DNA from: an uncultured Collinsella sp.
GTDB taxonomy: Bacteria; Actinomycetota; Coriobacteriia; Coriobacteriales; Coriobacteriaceae
Assembly: GCA_937969105.1 (NCBI GenBank)
Contig: CALBUZ010000178.1
Location: forward strand, 1 to 12,808
Length of the DNA stretch: 12,808 nucleotides
Direction: 5' to 3'
This document shows positions 1-7,065 of the stretch, one piece after another (position 1 is the stretch's first letter; each line of letters begins with the position of its first letter). The notes under the pieces are model-generated. The model made no database searches. It was not told the DNA's origin and was given only the letters and a program-made list of their open reading frames with translations. The position numbers were made by a program, and so were the translations under genes.

Positions 1-3000
1 ACGCGACTGACGCCGTCGGCTTGCATCGAGACGCCATAGAGGACGTCAGCGTCCTCCATAGTACGGCGCTGATGCGAGATTACCAAGAGCTGCGTATCGG
101 AACGCAGCACATCGAGGGCGCCGATGAGCTTGGACAGGTTGGCGTCGTCGAGCGCCGCCTCGACCTCGTCCAGCACATAGAACGGCACCGTACGCGTGCG
201 ATACACGGCAAAGAGCAGGGCGAGCGCCGTCAGGCTCTTCTCGCCACCCGACATGAGCATCATCTTGGTGATGCGCTTGCCGCGCGGCTGCGCCACAACC
301 TCAATACCCGTCTCGGCCGGATGCTCGGGGTCGGTCATCTCAAGGTGAGCCTGACCGCCCGGGAAGAGCATGGCGAAGATCTCGCGGAAGTTCGCATCGA
401 CCTTCTCAAACGTCACTAGGAACGCCTTGCGCATCTTGCGGTCGATCGCCACGGTGATCTTGGTGAGCGCCTTGCGAGCGCTCTCCAGATCGGCCAGCTG
501 CTCCTCGATGTAATCGGCACGGCGCTTGAGCTGCTCGTACTCCTCCATGGCGACTTGGTTCACAGGGCCCAAGTTGTTGATCTGGCGCACGAGTTGGTTA
601 AGCTCGCGCTCGGCGGCGTCGCGATCGGTGGGCGCCGGCAGCATGAGCGCTTCCTCGAGCACCGTGGTACCGTCAGCGGTGATGGCCTTGATGGCAGCCT
701 CGACCTGCACCTCGAGCTTGCCGCGTGCAACCTTGAACTCGTTTTGCGTCGCCGTGGCGGCATCGACCCGCTCCTTGGCGCGGGCGACCTCGGTCTTAGC
801 GTCCTCGATGGTCTTCTTAAGCGAAGCCGAGTCCGCCTCCTCAAGCGTTGCCTGATCGCGCAGGCGCGCAGCCCAGTCCGAGGCGCGCTCCAACAGGGCA
901 GAATAGCGCTCGTGCATGGGATCGACGCGAAGACGCAGCAGCTCGAGCGAGCGCGAGGCCTGACGCGTCCCGCGGATACGACGGTCGATACCCTCCAGGC
1001 GATGCTCAAGATCGGGCACGCGGCCCTTCAGCGAACGCAGGCGCTCACTCGTCTGAGCCAGGCGCACCTTAGCGTCGGCGAGCTTGCCGGCGGCCTCGGA
1101 ATCGTCACGGCGCACGCGATCGAGCTCGTCGTTGGCCTCGGCAATCTGCAAGCCTAAGTCGCTCGCCTGCGCACGGGACTCGTCACGCGAACGAGTGAGC
1201 TCGTCCACGCGCGGACGTGCGGCACGAACGGCCTCGGCAGCCTGCTCGCGGCGCTTGGAAATGCGCACGCGCTCGACCTCGGCATTGTTGGCACTCTGCT
1301 CCAGGCGGCCGATCTCGGACAGCAGAGAGCGACGCTCGCCCTCAAGGCGGGCGATCTCGCCGGCAGCATCGCCCTCGGCAGCACGGGCCTCCTCAACGGC
1401 AGCGTTGGCCTCGACGACCTGATCCGAAACATGCTCAAACACGGCAGCAAGATCGGGCTCCAGGCCTTCCAGCTCGCGGATACGACGCTTACGCTCCAGA
1501 GCACCCGAAGCCTCGCCGGCATCAAGCCCCACGCGAACCAGGCCGCCGCAGGCAACGCGTGCGCCATCGGGAGTCACATAGGTCACGCCGTCAACGACCG
1601 GCGCGGACAGCGCGGCGGCCAAGTCATCGACCACGTAATAGCCGCCGAGCAATGCCTCGACGACCGGACCGTACCCCGCACGCACGGACAAGCGATCAAC
1701 AAGACGGGCACCGGCGGCACCCTCGGCGGCCGCAGAGCCGCTCACGCTGCGCGCCACCAGCAGCGCCTCGCCCGAGGCCTTCTTCTGGTCCAGCGCAGCG
1801 CGACCGGCGCGCTCAAGTGCGGCAGCGTTATCGAACAACAGAGCATCGATATCGCCGGCGAGCAGCTGCTCAACCAGGCCTTCAAGCTCACGCGGCGCCT
1901 CGAGCACATCGCCCAGACGGCCCGAAACATCGTCGCCCAGCGCGCCCACCAGGCGGCTTACGAGCGGCGAGCTGTCGGCCATACGAGCATCGAGCTTCTT
2001 TTGGCTCGCGAGCTCTGAGCGCACCTCGGACAGCTTGTTGCGCGCCTCGCTCTCACGATTACGCAAGTCCTTAAGGGCTGCACGGGCGACCTCGGTAGCC
2101 TCGCGCGCATCGACCTGGGCTTGACGAGCCTGATCGAGCGCGCCTTCGAGCTCCTCAGCACGGTCGCGGCGGCTCTCAAGCGATGCCGTGACCTCCTCGA
2201 GCTGCTCATCGATCTGCTCCAGGCGCGAGGCATACATGTTGTCCTCGACCTCGGCATTGGAAAGCGAATCCTTTACCTTGGCGAGCTCGAGCGCAGCATT
2301 ATCGGCAACGCGCTGCACATCGCGCTGCTCGCGCGTGAGCTGCGAAATCTGCGCATCGAGCGCCACGCGGCGTTCGTGAAGCTCGGCGGCGGCAGGACCA
2401 GCGGCGTCAACGTCCTCCTGGGCCTGCATATGCGCGCCGGTCACTTCCTCGAGCTGGGCGCGTGCATCCTCGAGCTCCTCGACCACGCGACGGCGCTGAT
2501 GCTCGGAGCCCGAGATCTGGCCACGCATGTCGGACAGGCGCGACACCATGTTATGGCCCTTTTCCTCGAGCAGACGCATATCGGAGTTAATGCGACCGAC
2601 CACATCTTGCATATGTCGGCGCTGCTCGCCCAAGTCTCCTACAAACAGGCCCTTTTCCTCGAGCATGACCTGGAGCTTCTCGAGCTCGCGCTCCTTCTCA
2701 CCCAGGCGGTACTGCGCGAGCTCCAGCTCGGCGGCACCCTCCTTAGAGCGGCTCTCCAGGTCGTTCCACTGCGATTGCAGCGAACGCAGCTCGTCGACGG
2801 CCAGCATCTGCGTAAGCTCGTTCGCGCGCGAGGACAGCTCTTTGTACTTGCGCGCGCGATCGACCTGACGCTCCAGAGGTCGCAGCTGACGGGCGATTTC
2901 CTTGTTGATATCGCGGGCACGGGTCAGGTGCTCGTCCATCGACTTGATCTTTTTGAGCGCCCGCTCCTTACGGCGCTTGTGCTTGGAGATGCCGGCGGCC

Positions 3001-3488
3001 TCCTCAATGAGGGCACGACGCTCCTCGGGGCGGCTCTGCAAAATGGCATCGAGCTTGCCCTGGCTGATGATGGAATGCGTATCCTTGCCCAGGCCCGAAT
3101 CGTGCAGGATGTCCTGGATATCCATCAGGCGGCACGGGCTCGAGTTGATGAGGTACTCACTCTCGCCCGAGCGGTACATACGACGGGTGATGGCGACCTC
3201 GTCAAAATCGACGGGCAGCATATGGTCCGAGTTGTCGAGCACCAGCGTGACCTCGGCAACACCCACCGGCTTGCGCGCCGACGAGCCCGAGAAGATGACG
3301 TCCTCCATGGCCTGGCCGCGCAGCTGCTTGGCGCTCTGCTCGCCCAGTACCCACAGAATCGAGTCGGAGATGTTCGATTTTCCCGAGCCGTTGGGACCGA
3401 CGATGACGGTTAGGCCCGGCTCAAACGTCATATGGGCGCGGTCGGCAAACGACTTGAACCCTTTGAGCGTGAGGGACTTGAGATACAC
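1..3488 (-). CDS. smc: Chromosome segregation ATPase SMC (3' end cut by window edge)
   Basis: This is the structural maintenance of chromosomes ATPase, which dimerises and, with ScpA and ScpB, organises and segregates the chromosome. The window holds 1162 whole codons. The N-terminus reads YLKSLTLKGFKSFAD, followed by Walker A GPNGSGKS at residues 31-38. Two long coiled-coil arms, rich in Glu, Leu, Arg and Ala, flank a hinge at about residues 508-654. The C-terminal head has the ABC signature MSGGEKS at 1079-1085 (usually LSGGEKS) and Walker B VLDEVEA with D1107 and E1108. The family is usually about 1180 residues, so only about 20 are missing. Frame is the same at the head, hinge and tail, so the gene looks intact. 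The start is GTG, 10 bases after the rnc stop, preceded by a closely spaced GAGGAA at 3491-3496. The hinge end lacks the full GGSxTGG motif. Identity is certain. Confidence 0.97.
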   Translation of the reverse strand, partial: MYLKSLTLKGFKSFADRAHMTFEPGLTVIVGPNGSGKSNISDSILWVLGEQSAKQLRGQAMEDVIFSGSSARKPVGVAEVTLVLDNSDHMLPVDFDEVAITRRMYRSGESEYLINSSPCRLMDIQDILHDSGLGKDTHSIISQGKLDAILQSRPEERRALIEEAAGISKHKRRKERALKKIKSMDEHLTRARDINKEIARQLRPLERQVDRARKYKELSSRANELTQMLAVDELRSLQSQWNDLESRSKEGAAELELAQYRLGEKERELEKLQVMLEEKGLFVGDLGEQRRHMQDVVGRINSDMRLLEEKGHNMVSRLSDMRGQISGSEHQRRRVVEELEDARAQLEEVTGAHMQAQEDVDAAGPAAAELHERRVALDAQISQLTREQRDVQRVADNAALELAKVKDSLSNAEVEDNMYASRLEQIDEQLEEVTASLESRRDRAEELEGALDQARQAQVDAREATEVARAALKDLRNRESEARNKLSEVRSELASQKKLDARMADSSPLVSRLVGALGDDVSGRLGDVLEAPRELEGLVEQLLAGDIDALLFDNAAALERAGRAALDQKKASGEALLVARSVSGSAAAEGAAGARLVDRLSVRAGYGPVVEALLGGYYVVDDLAAALSAPVVDGVTYVTPDGARVACGGLVRVGLDAGEASGALERKRRIRELEGLEPDLAAVFEHVSDQVVEANAAVEEARAAEGDAAGEIARLEGERRSLLSEIGRLEQSANNAEVERVRISKRREQAAEAVRAARPRVDELTRSRDESRAQASDLGLQIAEANDELDRVRRDDSEAAGKLADAKVRLAQTSERLRSLKGRVPDLEHRLEGIDRRIRGTRQASRSLELLRLRVDPMHERYSALLERASDWAARLRDQATLEEADSASLKKTIEDAKTEVARAKERVDAATATQNEFKVARGKLEVQVEAAIKAITADGTTVLEEALMLPAPTDRDAAERELNQLVRQINNLGPVNQVAMEEYEQLKRRADYIEEQLADLESARKALTKITVAIDRKMRKAFLVTFEKVDANFREIFAMLFPGGQAHLEMTDPEHPAETGIEVVAQPRGKRITKMMLMSGGEKSLTALALLFAVYRTRTVPFYVLDEVEAALDDANLSKLIGALDVLRSDTQLLVISHQRRTMEDADVLYGVSMQADGVSR

Positions 3489-3498
3489 GGTTCCTCGC

Positions 3499-4224
3499 TT
3501 AAACAGGCTTCTTGTTCAGAATCACGCCGTTGGTGGTGTAACCCATGCGGTCGAGTGCCTCAAGCGCGGCAGCTCCCTCGGCCTCCTTCTTGGAGGAACC
3601 GGTGCCGCGGCCCTGGCGGATACCGTCGATGAGCACCACGGCGGTAAAGGTCGGTGCGTGTGCCGGGCCCTCAGAGCCAACGAGCTTGTACGCCGGAGGC
3701 TCGTGGCCGTCGGCCTGCACGCACTCCTGCAAAAACGACTTGGGGTTCGCAGGATGCTCGGCACGTTCGGAGGCAAGGTGCGGCTTAAGCGTACGGTGGA
3801 TAAAGTCCGCCGCAACGTCCCAGCCGGCATCCAGATACAGCGCGCCCACGAGCGACTCGTAAACGTTCTCGAGCGCCGAATGCAGGCCGCGCGCGCCCGT
3901 GCCGGTCTCGGAGGCACCAAAAATGATGATGTCATCGATGCCCAGCTCATGGGAGACCTCGGACAGCGTGGCACCCGAGACGAGCGACACCTTCAGGCGC
4001 GTAAGCTTGCCCTCGTCAAACTCGGGATAGGACTCAAAGAGCGAGCGGGCAACCACGGCGCCCAAAATGGAATCGCCCAAAAACTCAAGGCGCTCATAGC
4101 TCGCCGAGACAGGCTGTCCCTCGACGGCCGAGGGATGCGTGAGCGCCGCGCGCAGCAGCACCTTATTATTGAACTCGTGGCCCAGGATTTCCTGGGCACG
4201 CGCGAGTCGTTGAGATAAAGCCAA
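3499..4224 (-). CDS. rnc: Ribonuclease III
   Basis: This is the double-strand-specific endoribonuclease that processes 16S/23S precursor rRNA and structured mRNAs. The protein has 241 residues, a normal length. The nuclease domain covers about residues 5-150, with the signature ERLEFLGDSIL at 44-54 (metal and catalytic residues E47, D51), EGKLT at 71-75, and E123 in YESLVGALYLD. A C-terminal dsRNA-binding domain runs from NPKSFLQE (about 158) to GTGSSKKEAEGAAALEAL (about 208-226). The start is TTG. It is supported by an AAGGAGG at 4233-4239 with an 8-base spacer, located inside the last codons of acpP, and the gap to acpP is only 3 bases. N120 sits three residues before E123, where E. coli has metal ligand D114, so one ligand appears changed to Asn. 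The order acpP-rnc-smc is common in Firmicutes. Identity is very secure. Confidence 0.97.
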   Translation of the reverse strand: MALSQRLARAQEILGHEFNNKVLLRAALTHPSAVEGQPVSASYERLEFLGDSILGAVVARSLFESYPEFDEGKLTRLKVSLVSGATLSEVSHELGIDDIIIFGASETGTGARGLHSALENVYESLVGALYLDAGWDVAADFIHRTLKPHLASERAEHPANPKSFLQECVQADGHEPPAYKLVGSEGPAHAPTFTAVVLIDGIRQGRGTGSSKKEAEGAAALEALDRMGYTTNGVILNKKPV

Positions 4225-4227
4225 GAC

Positions 4228-4470
4228 TTAGGCCTCCTTGGCGTTTTCAATAGCGTCGACAGCGTCGGCGACAGAGTTGAGCGACAGCAGGGTCTCGTCA
4301 TCGATCTCGAGGTCGAACTCGTCCTCGATGGCCGTCACCAGCTGCAGACGCTCGAGCGAATCGGCATCGAGATCGTCAAAGGTAGTCTCATCGCTAATGT
4401 CGGCGACATCGACGCCCAGAACGTCAGCGGCGACTTCGGCGATCTTATCGAAGATTTCGGAGCGGTCCAT
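4228..4470 (-). CDS. acpP: Acyl carrier protein
   Basis: This small acidic carrier holds growing acyl chains on a phosphopantetheine arm during type II fatty-acid synthesis in the cytosol. The protein has 80 residues, the usual size. The attachment site is in DADSLE, with the modified serine at S38. Helix II (SLERLQLVTAIEDEFDLEI) has the expected pattern. The ATG at 4470 is chosen because the family begins with the helix that follows it (DRSEIFDKIAEVAADVL) and because AGAGGA stands about 6 bases upstream. A 34-codon in-frame extension has no support. acpP follows plsX after a 124-base gap and leads directly into rnc. PlsX uses acyl-ACP, so the neighbourhood fits the function. Nothing looks truncated. 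Confidence 0.96.
   Translation of the reverse strand: MDRSEIFDKIAEVAADVLGVDVADISDETTFDDLDADSLERLQLVTAIEDEFDLEIDDETLLSLNSVADAVDAIENAKEA
4233..4239 (-). promoter_or_regulatory. Shine-Dalgarno of rnc embedded in acpP 3' end
   Basis: AAGGAGG on the minus strand is formed by the Lys-Glu-Ala codons that end acpP. It stands 8 bases before a TTG codon at 4224. It decides the non-AUG start of rnc and implies that rnc translation is linked to acpP mRNA. Confidence 0.8.
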
Positions 4471-4541
4471 AGCGCTTCCTCTCGTATTGCGTGAACAACA
4501 ACGCGCTGGCGCCGCAAGTGCAGCACCAAGACACGGTTTTG

Positions 4542-4547
4542 ATTCTA
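4542..4547 (-). promoter_or_regulatory. Possible -10 element upstream of acpP
   Basis: The minus strand carries TAGAAT about 70 bases before the acpP start, in the 124-base gap after plsX. It matches the TATAAT consensus at four of six positions. No convincing -35 element stands at the right distance, so this is only a weak suggestion that acpP-rnc-smc has its own promoter. I see no terminator after plsX, so read-through is equally possible. Confidence 0.3.
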
Positions 4548-4594
4548 CCCCACGACGAAGGCCGCGAGGCACATAACAGCGCTCTAACTCGCTC

Positions 4595-5614
4595 CTACAA
4601 AACGATGCCGTCCATAGAGTTGGCGACGTTCTCGACTAGCCCGGCGCGCACGGCCTCCGCCGCGGCGAGCGTACCGTTTTTTACGGCCTCGACCGAGGTG
4701 GCACCGTGGCCGATCAGCACCACGCCACGCAAGCCCAGCAGAATGGCGCCGCCCTTAGCATCGCCCGAGAGCTTTGCCTTAATCTCGCGCATCTGCTTTT
4801 TGATGAGCAGTGCGGCGATCTTGGTGCCGAGCGAAGCCATAAAGGCACCCTTGAGCTCTTGCAGCAAAAACTTAGCGGCGCCCTCGGTCGCCTTGAGCGC
4901 AATGTTGCCCGACATGCCATCGGCAACGACGACGTCAAAGTTGCCCGAGGTCAGGTCAGCGCCCTCGCAGTTGCCCACAAAACCGGGAACGGCGGCTTTC
5001 ATGACAGGGAAGCAGGACTTGGTAAAGATGGAGCCCTTCTCGTCCTCGGTGCCGTTGCCGAGCAGGCCGACGCGGGGATGCTCAATGCCCAAGACGACGC
5101 GCGCATAGGCGCTACCCATCTGGGCAAAACGCACCATGTCGTCGACCTCGACATCGGGATTGGCGCCCATGTCGCACAGGACCGTCAGGCCGCCGGCGCG
5201 GTTGGGCAGTGCATTGGTGAGGCACGGACGCACCGGCTGCTTCTTGCCCTCGGCCTGATACCTAAATGGCGTCACGTAGGCGGTAGCGGCAGCGGTCATG
5301 GCGCCAGTGGAGCCGGCAGAGAAGAACGCATCCGCGTTACCCTTCTTGATAGCGCGACAGGCAAGCACGATCGAGGACTTGCGCTTGGTCATCACGGCTC
5401 GAATGGGATCGTCATCCATGGCGATGACATCGGGCGCCTCCAAGGCCTCAACGCGAGCGTGAGCCGCGGCAAAGGGGTTCACGATCTCTGCGGGGCCGAC
5501 GGCCAAGACCTCGATATCGGGATCCGCCGCAAGCGCCGCCTCGATACCATCGAGGACAACCTGAGGCTTCTCGTCTCCACCCACAACGTCTACACAAACG
5601 CGAACGTTACTCAT
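4595..5614 (-). CDS. plsX: Phosphate acyltransferase PlsX
   Basis: PlsX exchanges an acyl group between acyl-ACP and inorganic phosphate, giving acyl-phosphate for PlsY in the first step of phosphatidic acid synthesis. It works peripherally at the inner face of the membrane. The protein has 339 residues, a normal length. Family motifs seen: VDVVGGDEKP near the N-terminus (usually D-A-M-G-G-D), SAGSTGA at 99-105, CDMGANPDVEVDD around 147-159, PRVGLLGNGTEDEKGS around 180-195, GNCEGADL at 214-221 and VVVADGMSGN at 228-237. Two in-frame ATGs lie two codons apart. The second (5614) is preferred because AAGGAG at 5622-5627 is 7 bases from it but only one base from the first (5620). A terminator-like hairpin lies directly upstream of this ribosome binding site. 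FakA encoded upstream makes the same product, acyl-phosphate, from free fatty acids. Confidence 0.95.
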   Translation of the reverse strand: MSNVRVCVDVVGGDEKPQVVLDGIEAALAADPDIEVLAVGPAEIVNPFAAAHARVEALEAPDVIAMDDDPIRAVMTKRKSSIVLACRAIKKGNADAFFSAGSTGAMTAAATAYVTPFRYQAEGKKQPVRPCLTNALPNRAGGLTVLCDMGANPDVEVDDMVRFAQMGSAYARVVLGIEHPRVGLLGNGTEDEKGSIFTKSCFPVMKAAVPGFVGNCEGADLTSGNFDVVVADGMSGNIALKATEGAAKFLLQELKGAFMASLGTKIAALLIKKQMREIKAKLSGDAKGGAILLGLRGVVLIGHGATSVEAVKNGTLAAAEAVRAGLVENVANSMDGIVL

Positions 5615-5621
5615 ATACATA

Positions 5622-5627
5622 CTCCTT
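5622..5627 (-). promoter_or_regulatory. Shine-Dalgarno of plsX
   Basis: AAGGAG on the minus strand lies 7 bases before the ATG at 5614 and only one base before an earlier ATG at 5620. The spacing favours the downstream start. It begins only four bases after the run of Ts that ends the upstream hairpin, so folding or termination there would directly affect plsX expression. Confidence 0.75.
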
Positions 5628-5631
5628 ATAC

Positions 5632-5661
5632 AAAAATGGCCGACTCATTGAGCCGGCCATT
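5632..5661 (-). terminator. Rho-independent terminator or attenuator between rpmF and plsX
   Basis: On the minus strand ATGGCCG and CGGCCAT-type arms (5636-5660) form a 7-bp GC-rich stem. After one mismatch the pairing continues for 3 bp to a 3-base loop. Five Ts follow at 5632-5636. This is the standard form of an intrinsic terminator. It follows the rpmF stop by about 40 bases and would end the yloU-to-rpmF operon, or act as a leaky attenuator in front of plsX. Confidence 0.75.
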
Positions 5662-5664
5662 GTG

Positions 5665-5678
5665 GTTCCAGTTGGAAC
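5665..5678. repeat. Perfect 6-bp inverted repeat in the plsX leader
   Basis: GTTCCA and TGGAAC are separated by two bases, giving a symmetrical 14-base site. It can fold only as a 5-bp hairpin with a 4-base loop. It lies between the possible -10 element at 5693-5698 and the terminator-like hairpin. It could be a protein-binding operator, but no known regulator site is recognised here and a chance occurrence is possible. Confidence 0.35.
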
Positions 5679-5692
5679 GGCATCGCATCCAG

Positions 5693-5698
5693 AGTATA
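5693..5698 (-). promoter_or_regulatory. Possible -10 element just after rpmF
   Basis: TATACT on the minus strand matches the TATAAT consensus at five of six positions and lies just past the rpmF stop codon. A -35 element at the usual distance would fall inside the last rpmF codons and is poor there. If active, its transcript would begin about 70 bases before plsX and include both the inverted repeat and the terminator-like hairpin. Confidence 0.35.
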
Positions 5699-5701
5699 CA
5701 G

Positions 5702-5881
5702 TTACTCGGTAACGATAACCTCGCGGTCCTTGTAGAAACCGCAGCTGGGGCACACGTGGTGCGGGAGCTTGACAGCGCCGCAACGGGGGCACGTGGACTG
5801 AGCCGCAGCCGAGATCTTCATGTTGGCGGAACGGCGGGTGTGAGTGCGGATACGACCCTGCTTTTGTTTAGGTACGGGCAT
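5702..5881 (-). CDS. rpmF: 50S ribosomal protein L32, zinc-ribbon form
   Basis: L32 is a small protein of the large ribosomal subunit. The ORF encodes 59 residues and begins MPVPKQKQGRIRTHTRRS, the typical L32 start (MAVPKxKxSxxRxxxRRS). Two Cys pairs, C31-x2-C34 and C44-x2-C47, form the zinc ribbon, so this is the zinc-binding (C+) form. In some bacteria that form is exchanged for a zinc-free paralogue when zinc is scarce. The ATG at 5881 has AAGGAAGG with about 5 bases to the start. The stop is TAA. Upstream lies yceD (DUF177) after a 64-base gap, the classic yceD-rpmF pair, and downstream a terminator-like hairpin separates it from plsX. The gap holds no convincing promoter. Confidence 0.96.
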   Translation of the reverse strand: MPVPKQKQGRIRTHTRRSANMKISAAAQSTCPRCGAVKLPHHVCPSCGFYKDREVIVTE

Positions 5882-5945
5882 AGTGACCTTCCTTATGAAC
5901 TATCCAGTGTGGCGATTACGCGCAAGTAGCGATACTACCACAGTT

Positions 5946-6500
5946 TTACTCGTCAAGCTTGAGATTCTTCAATGCTGCAAATGGATTTTCCGTGGCAGCG
6001 GCCCATTCGGCCTCTGCTTGAGCGGCGCAATCGCATTGCTCGACGTTGAGATTGATGCCGCACGTGGGGCATAGGCCGCGACAATCGGGCTTGCACAGAA
6101 CAACGAACGGCGTGTCCATGACGACCGCGTCGTTGATGGGCTCACCCAAATCGACGATGCGGTCCTCGCCCAGCAGCTCGTAGCCGTCTTCGTAGGCCTC
6201 GGGATCCTCAGGCTCGTTAAAGAGATAGAATTCCTCGATCTCGCCGGCAATATCAAACGAAGCGGGCTCCAGGCAACGGTCGCACTCACCGGTTGCGTGC
6301 GCGCGGACCATGCCCGTAAGCAGAACACCGGTGCCGGCATTGGTAAAGACCACGTCGTAGTCAATGCCATCCTGCAGCTGGTACTCCTTCTCGCCCACCG
6401 TATAGGTGGTGACATCGACCTTACCGGTCAGCGGATACGAGTCTCCGGGAAACTCGAGCTGCTCGGAAAGATCGACGGTAACGCTCGGGAACTCAGCCAT
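5946..6500 (-). CDS. yceD: DUF177 / YceD family protein
   Basis: This family lies beside rpmF in very many bacteria and has been linked in E. coli and plants to accumulation of large-subunit rRNA. The molecular mechanism is not settled. The protein has 184 residues. The N-terminal part is beta-rich, then come CDRC at 73-76, an acidic stretch around 95-115, and the family's C-terminal cysteine cluster CKPDCRGLCPTCG (C136, C140, C144, C147) followed by NLN and a C-x-C at 156-158. These suggest a zinc site. The ATG at 6500 overlaps the TAA of the upstream gene as TAATG. That fits translational coupling, since no good Shine-Dalgarno is visible. An in-frame extension of 17 codons upstream is unsupported. 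Family assignment is secure and function less so. Confidence 0.9.
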   Translation of the reverse strand: MAEFPSVTVDLSEQLEFPGDSYPLTGKVDVTTYTVGEKEYQLQDGIDYDVVFTNAGTGVLLTGMVRAHATGECDRCLEPASFDIAGEIEEFYLFNEPEDPEAYEDGYELLGEDRIVDLGEPINDAVVMDTPFVVLCKPDCRGLCPTCGINLNVEQCDCAAQAEAEWAAATENPFAALKNLKLDE

Positions 6501-6997
6501 TACCACTGACCATTCTGCTGCGCGGCACCCTCGTTGAGCTGCTGACGGCAACGGGTGACGGTGCCGGTCAGGCTCTTGAGGTTCTCCTCGAGGTGCGTAA
6601 AGACCTGCTCGGCGTAATCCTCGGCGGCATAGCGCGTCTCGCGCTCATACTGCTGGGCACGGTCGCGAATGTCGTCGGCTTGCTGCTGCGCTAAGCGGAC
6701 GATCTCCTGCTCACCAGCAATGGTGAGGGCCTGCTGTTGAGCATCGGCGATGATGGAATCGGCCTGAGCGGCGGCGGAAGCCATAAGCTCCTCGCGCTCC
6801 TTGAGGATACGGCGGGACTTCTGCCATTCCTCGGGATAGCTCATGCGGATCTCGTCGAGGATGTTAAAGAAGACGTCGGCGTCGATAACCTTCATCTGGG
6901 CGTTCTTGCCGAACGGCGTCTTAGCCTCTTCGATGAGCCCCTCGAGCTCGTCGACAAGACTCACGATCCTGTCGCCAGGAAAATTCTCGCCCGGCAT
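6500..6997 (-). CDS. Coiled-coil protein of unknown function
   Basis: I do not know a function for this gene. The 165-residue protein has no signal peptide or membrane segment. Residues 1-25 are acidic and probably helical (DRIVSLVDELEGLIEEAK). Residues 30-60 (KVIDADVFFNILDEIRMSYP) resemble a short domain seen in clostridial proteins encoded near coaD, which are often labelled ATPase or ATP synthase B-like. From about 60 to 145 it is a long Ala/Gln/Glu-rich helix, likely a coiled coil, with repeats such as AAAQADSIIADAQQQA. The ATG at 6997 is supported by AAAGGAG at 7003-7009 with a 5-base spacer. Longer in-frame starts (7012, 7069) lack this. It follows coaD after 68 bases and its stop overlaps the yceD start by one base. 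No nucleotide-binding motif is visible, so an ATPase label would be unsupported. A scaffold or DivIVA-like role is possible but only a guess. Confidence 0.8.
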   Translation of the reverse strand: MPGENFPGDRIVSLVDELEGLIEEAKTPFGKNAQMKVIDADVFFNILDEIRMSYPEEWQKSRRILKEREELMASAAAQADSIIADAQQQALTIAGEQEIVRLAQQQADDIRDRAQQYERETRYAAEDYAEQVFTHLEENLKSLTGTVTRCRQQLNEGAAQQNGQW

Positions 6998-7065
6998 CCG
7001 GTCTCCTTTCATAGGTAACATATCATCGTGTAAGTTTACCACATGCCACCAGGCATTAAAAAACG

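Noticed and set aside
560..2900. Recurring GAGCTCGAG-like strings on both strands within smc
   Set aside because: They are Glu-Leu-Glu codons of the coiled-coil arms with a preferred codon set, not a DNA repeat family or CRISPR.
2121..3413. Long plus-strand open frame (430 codons) opposite smc, with another of 438 codons at 2902-4218
   Set aside because: Both lie antisense to smc or rnc, whose motifs are unmistakable. Their products are Arg/Ser/Leu-rich with no domain, as expected from the high G/C third-position bias.
4471..4594. Possible terminator between plsX and acpP
   Set aside because: The only complementary arms are 5 bp separated by about 20 bases with no T run, so I see no terminator here.
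7043..7056. Hairpin ATGCC-ACCA-GGCAT in the gap between coaD and the coiled-coil gene, near a T run
   Set aside because: On the minus strand the Ts come before the stem, so it cannot be a terminator for this operon. The stem is also short.
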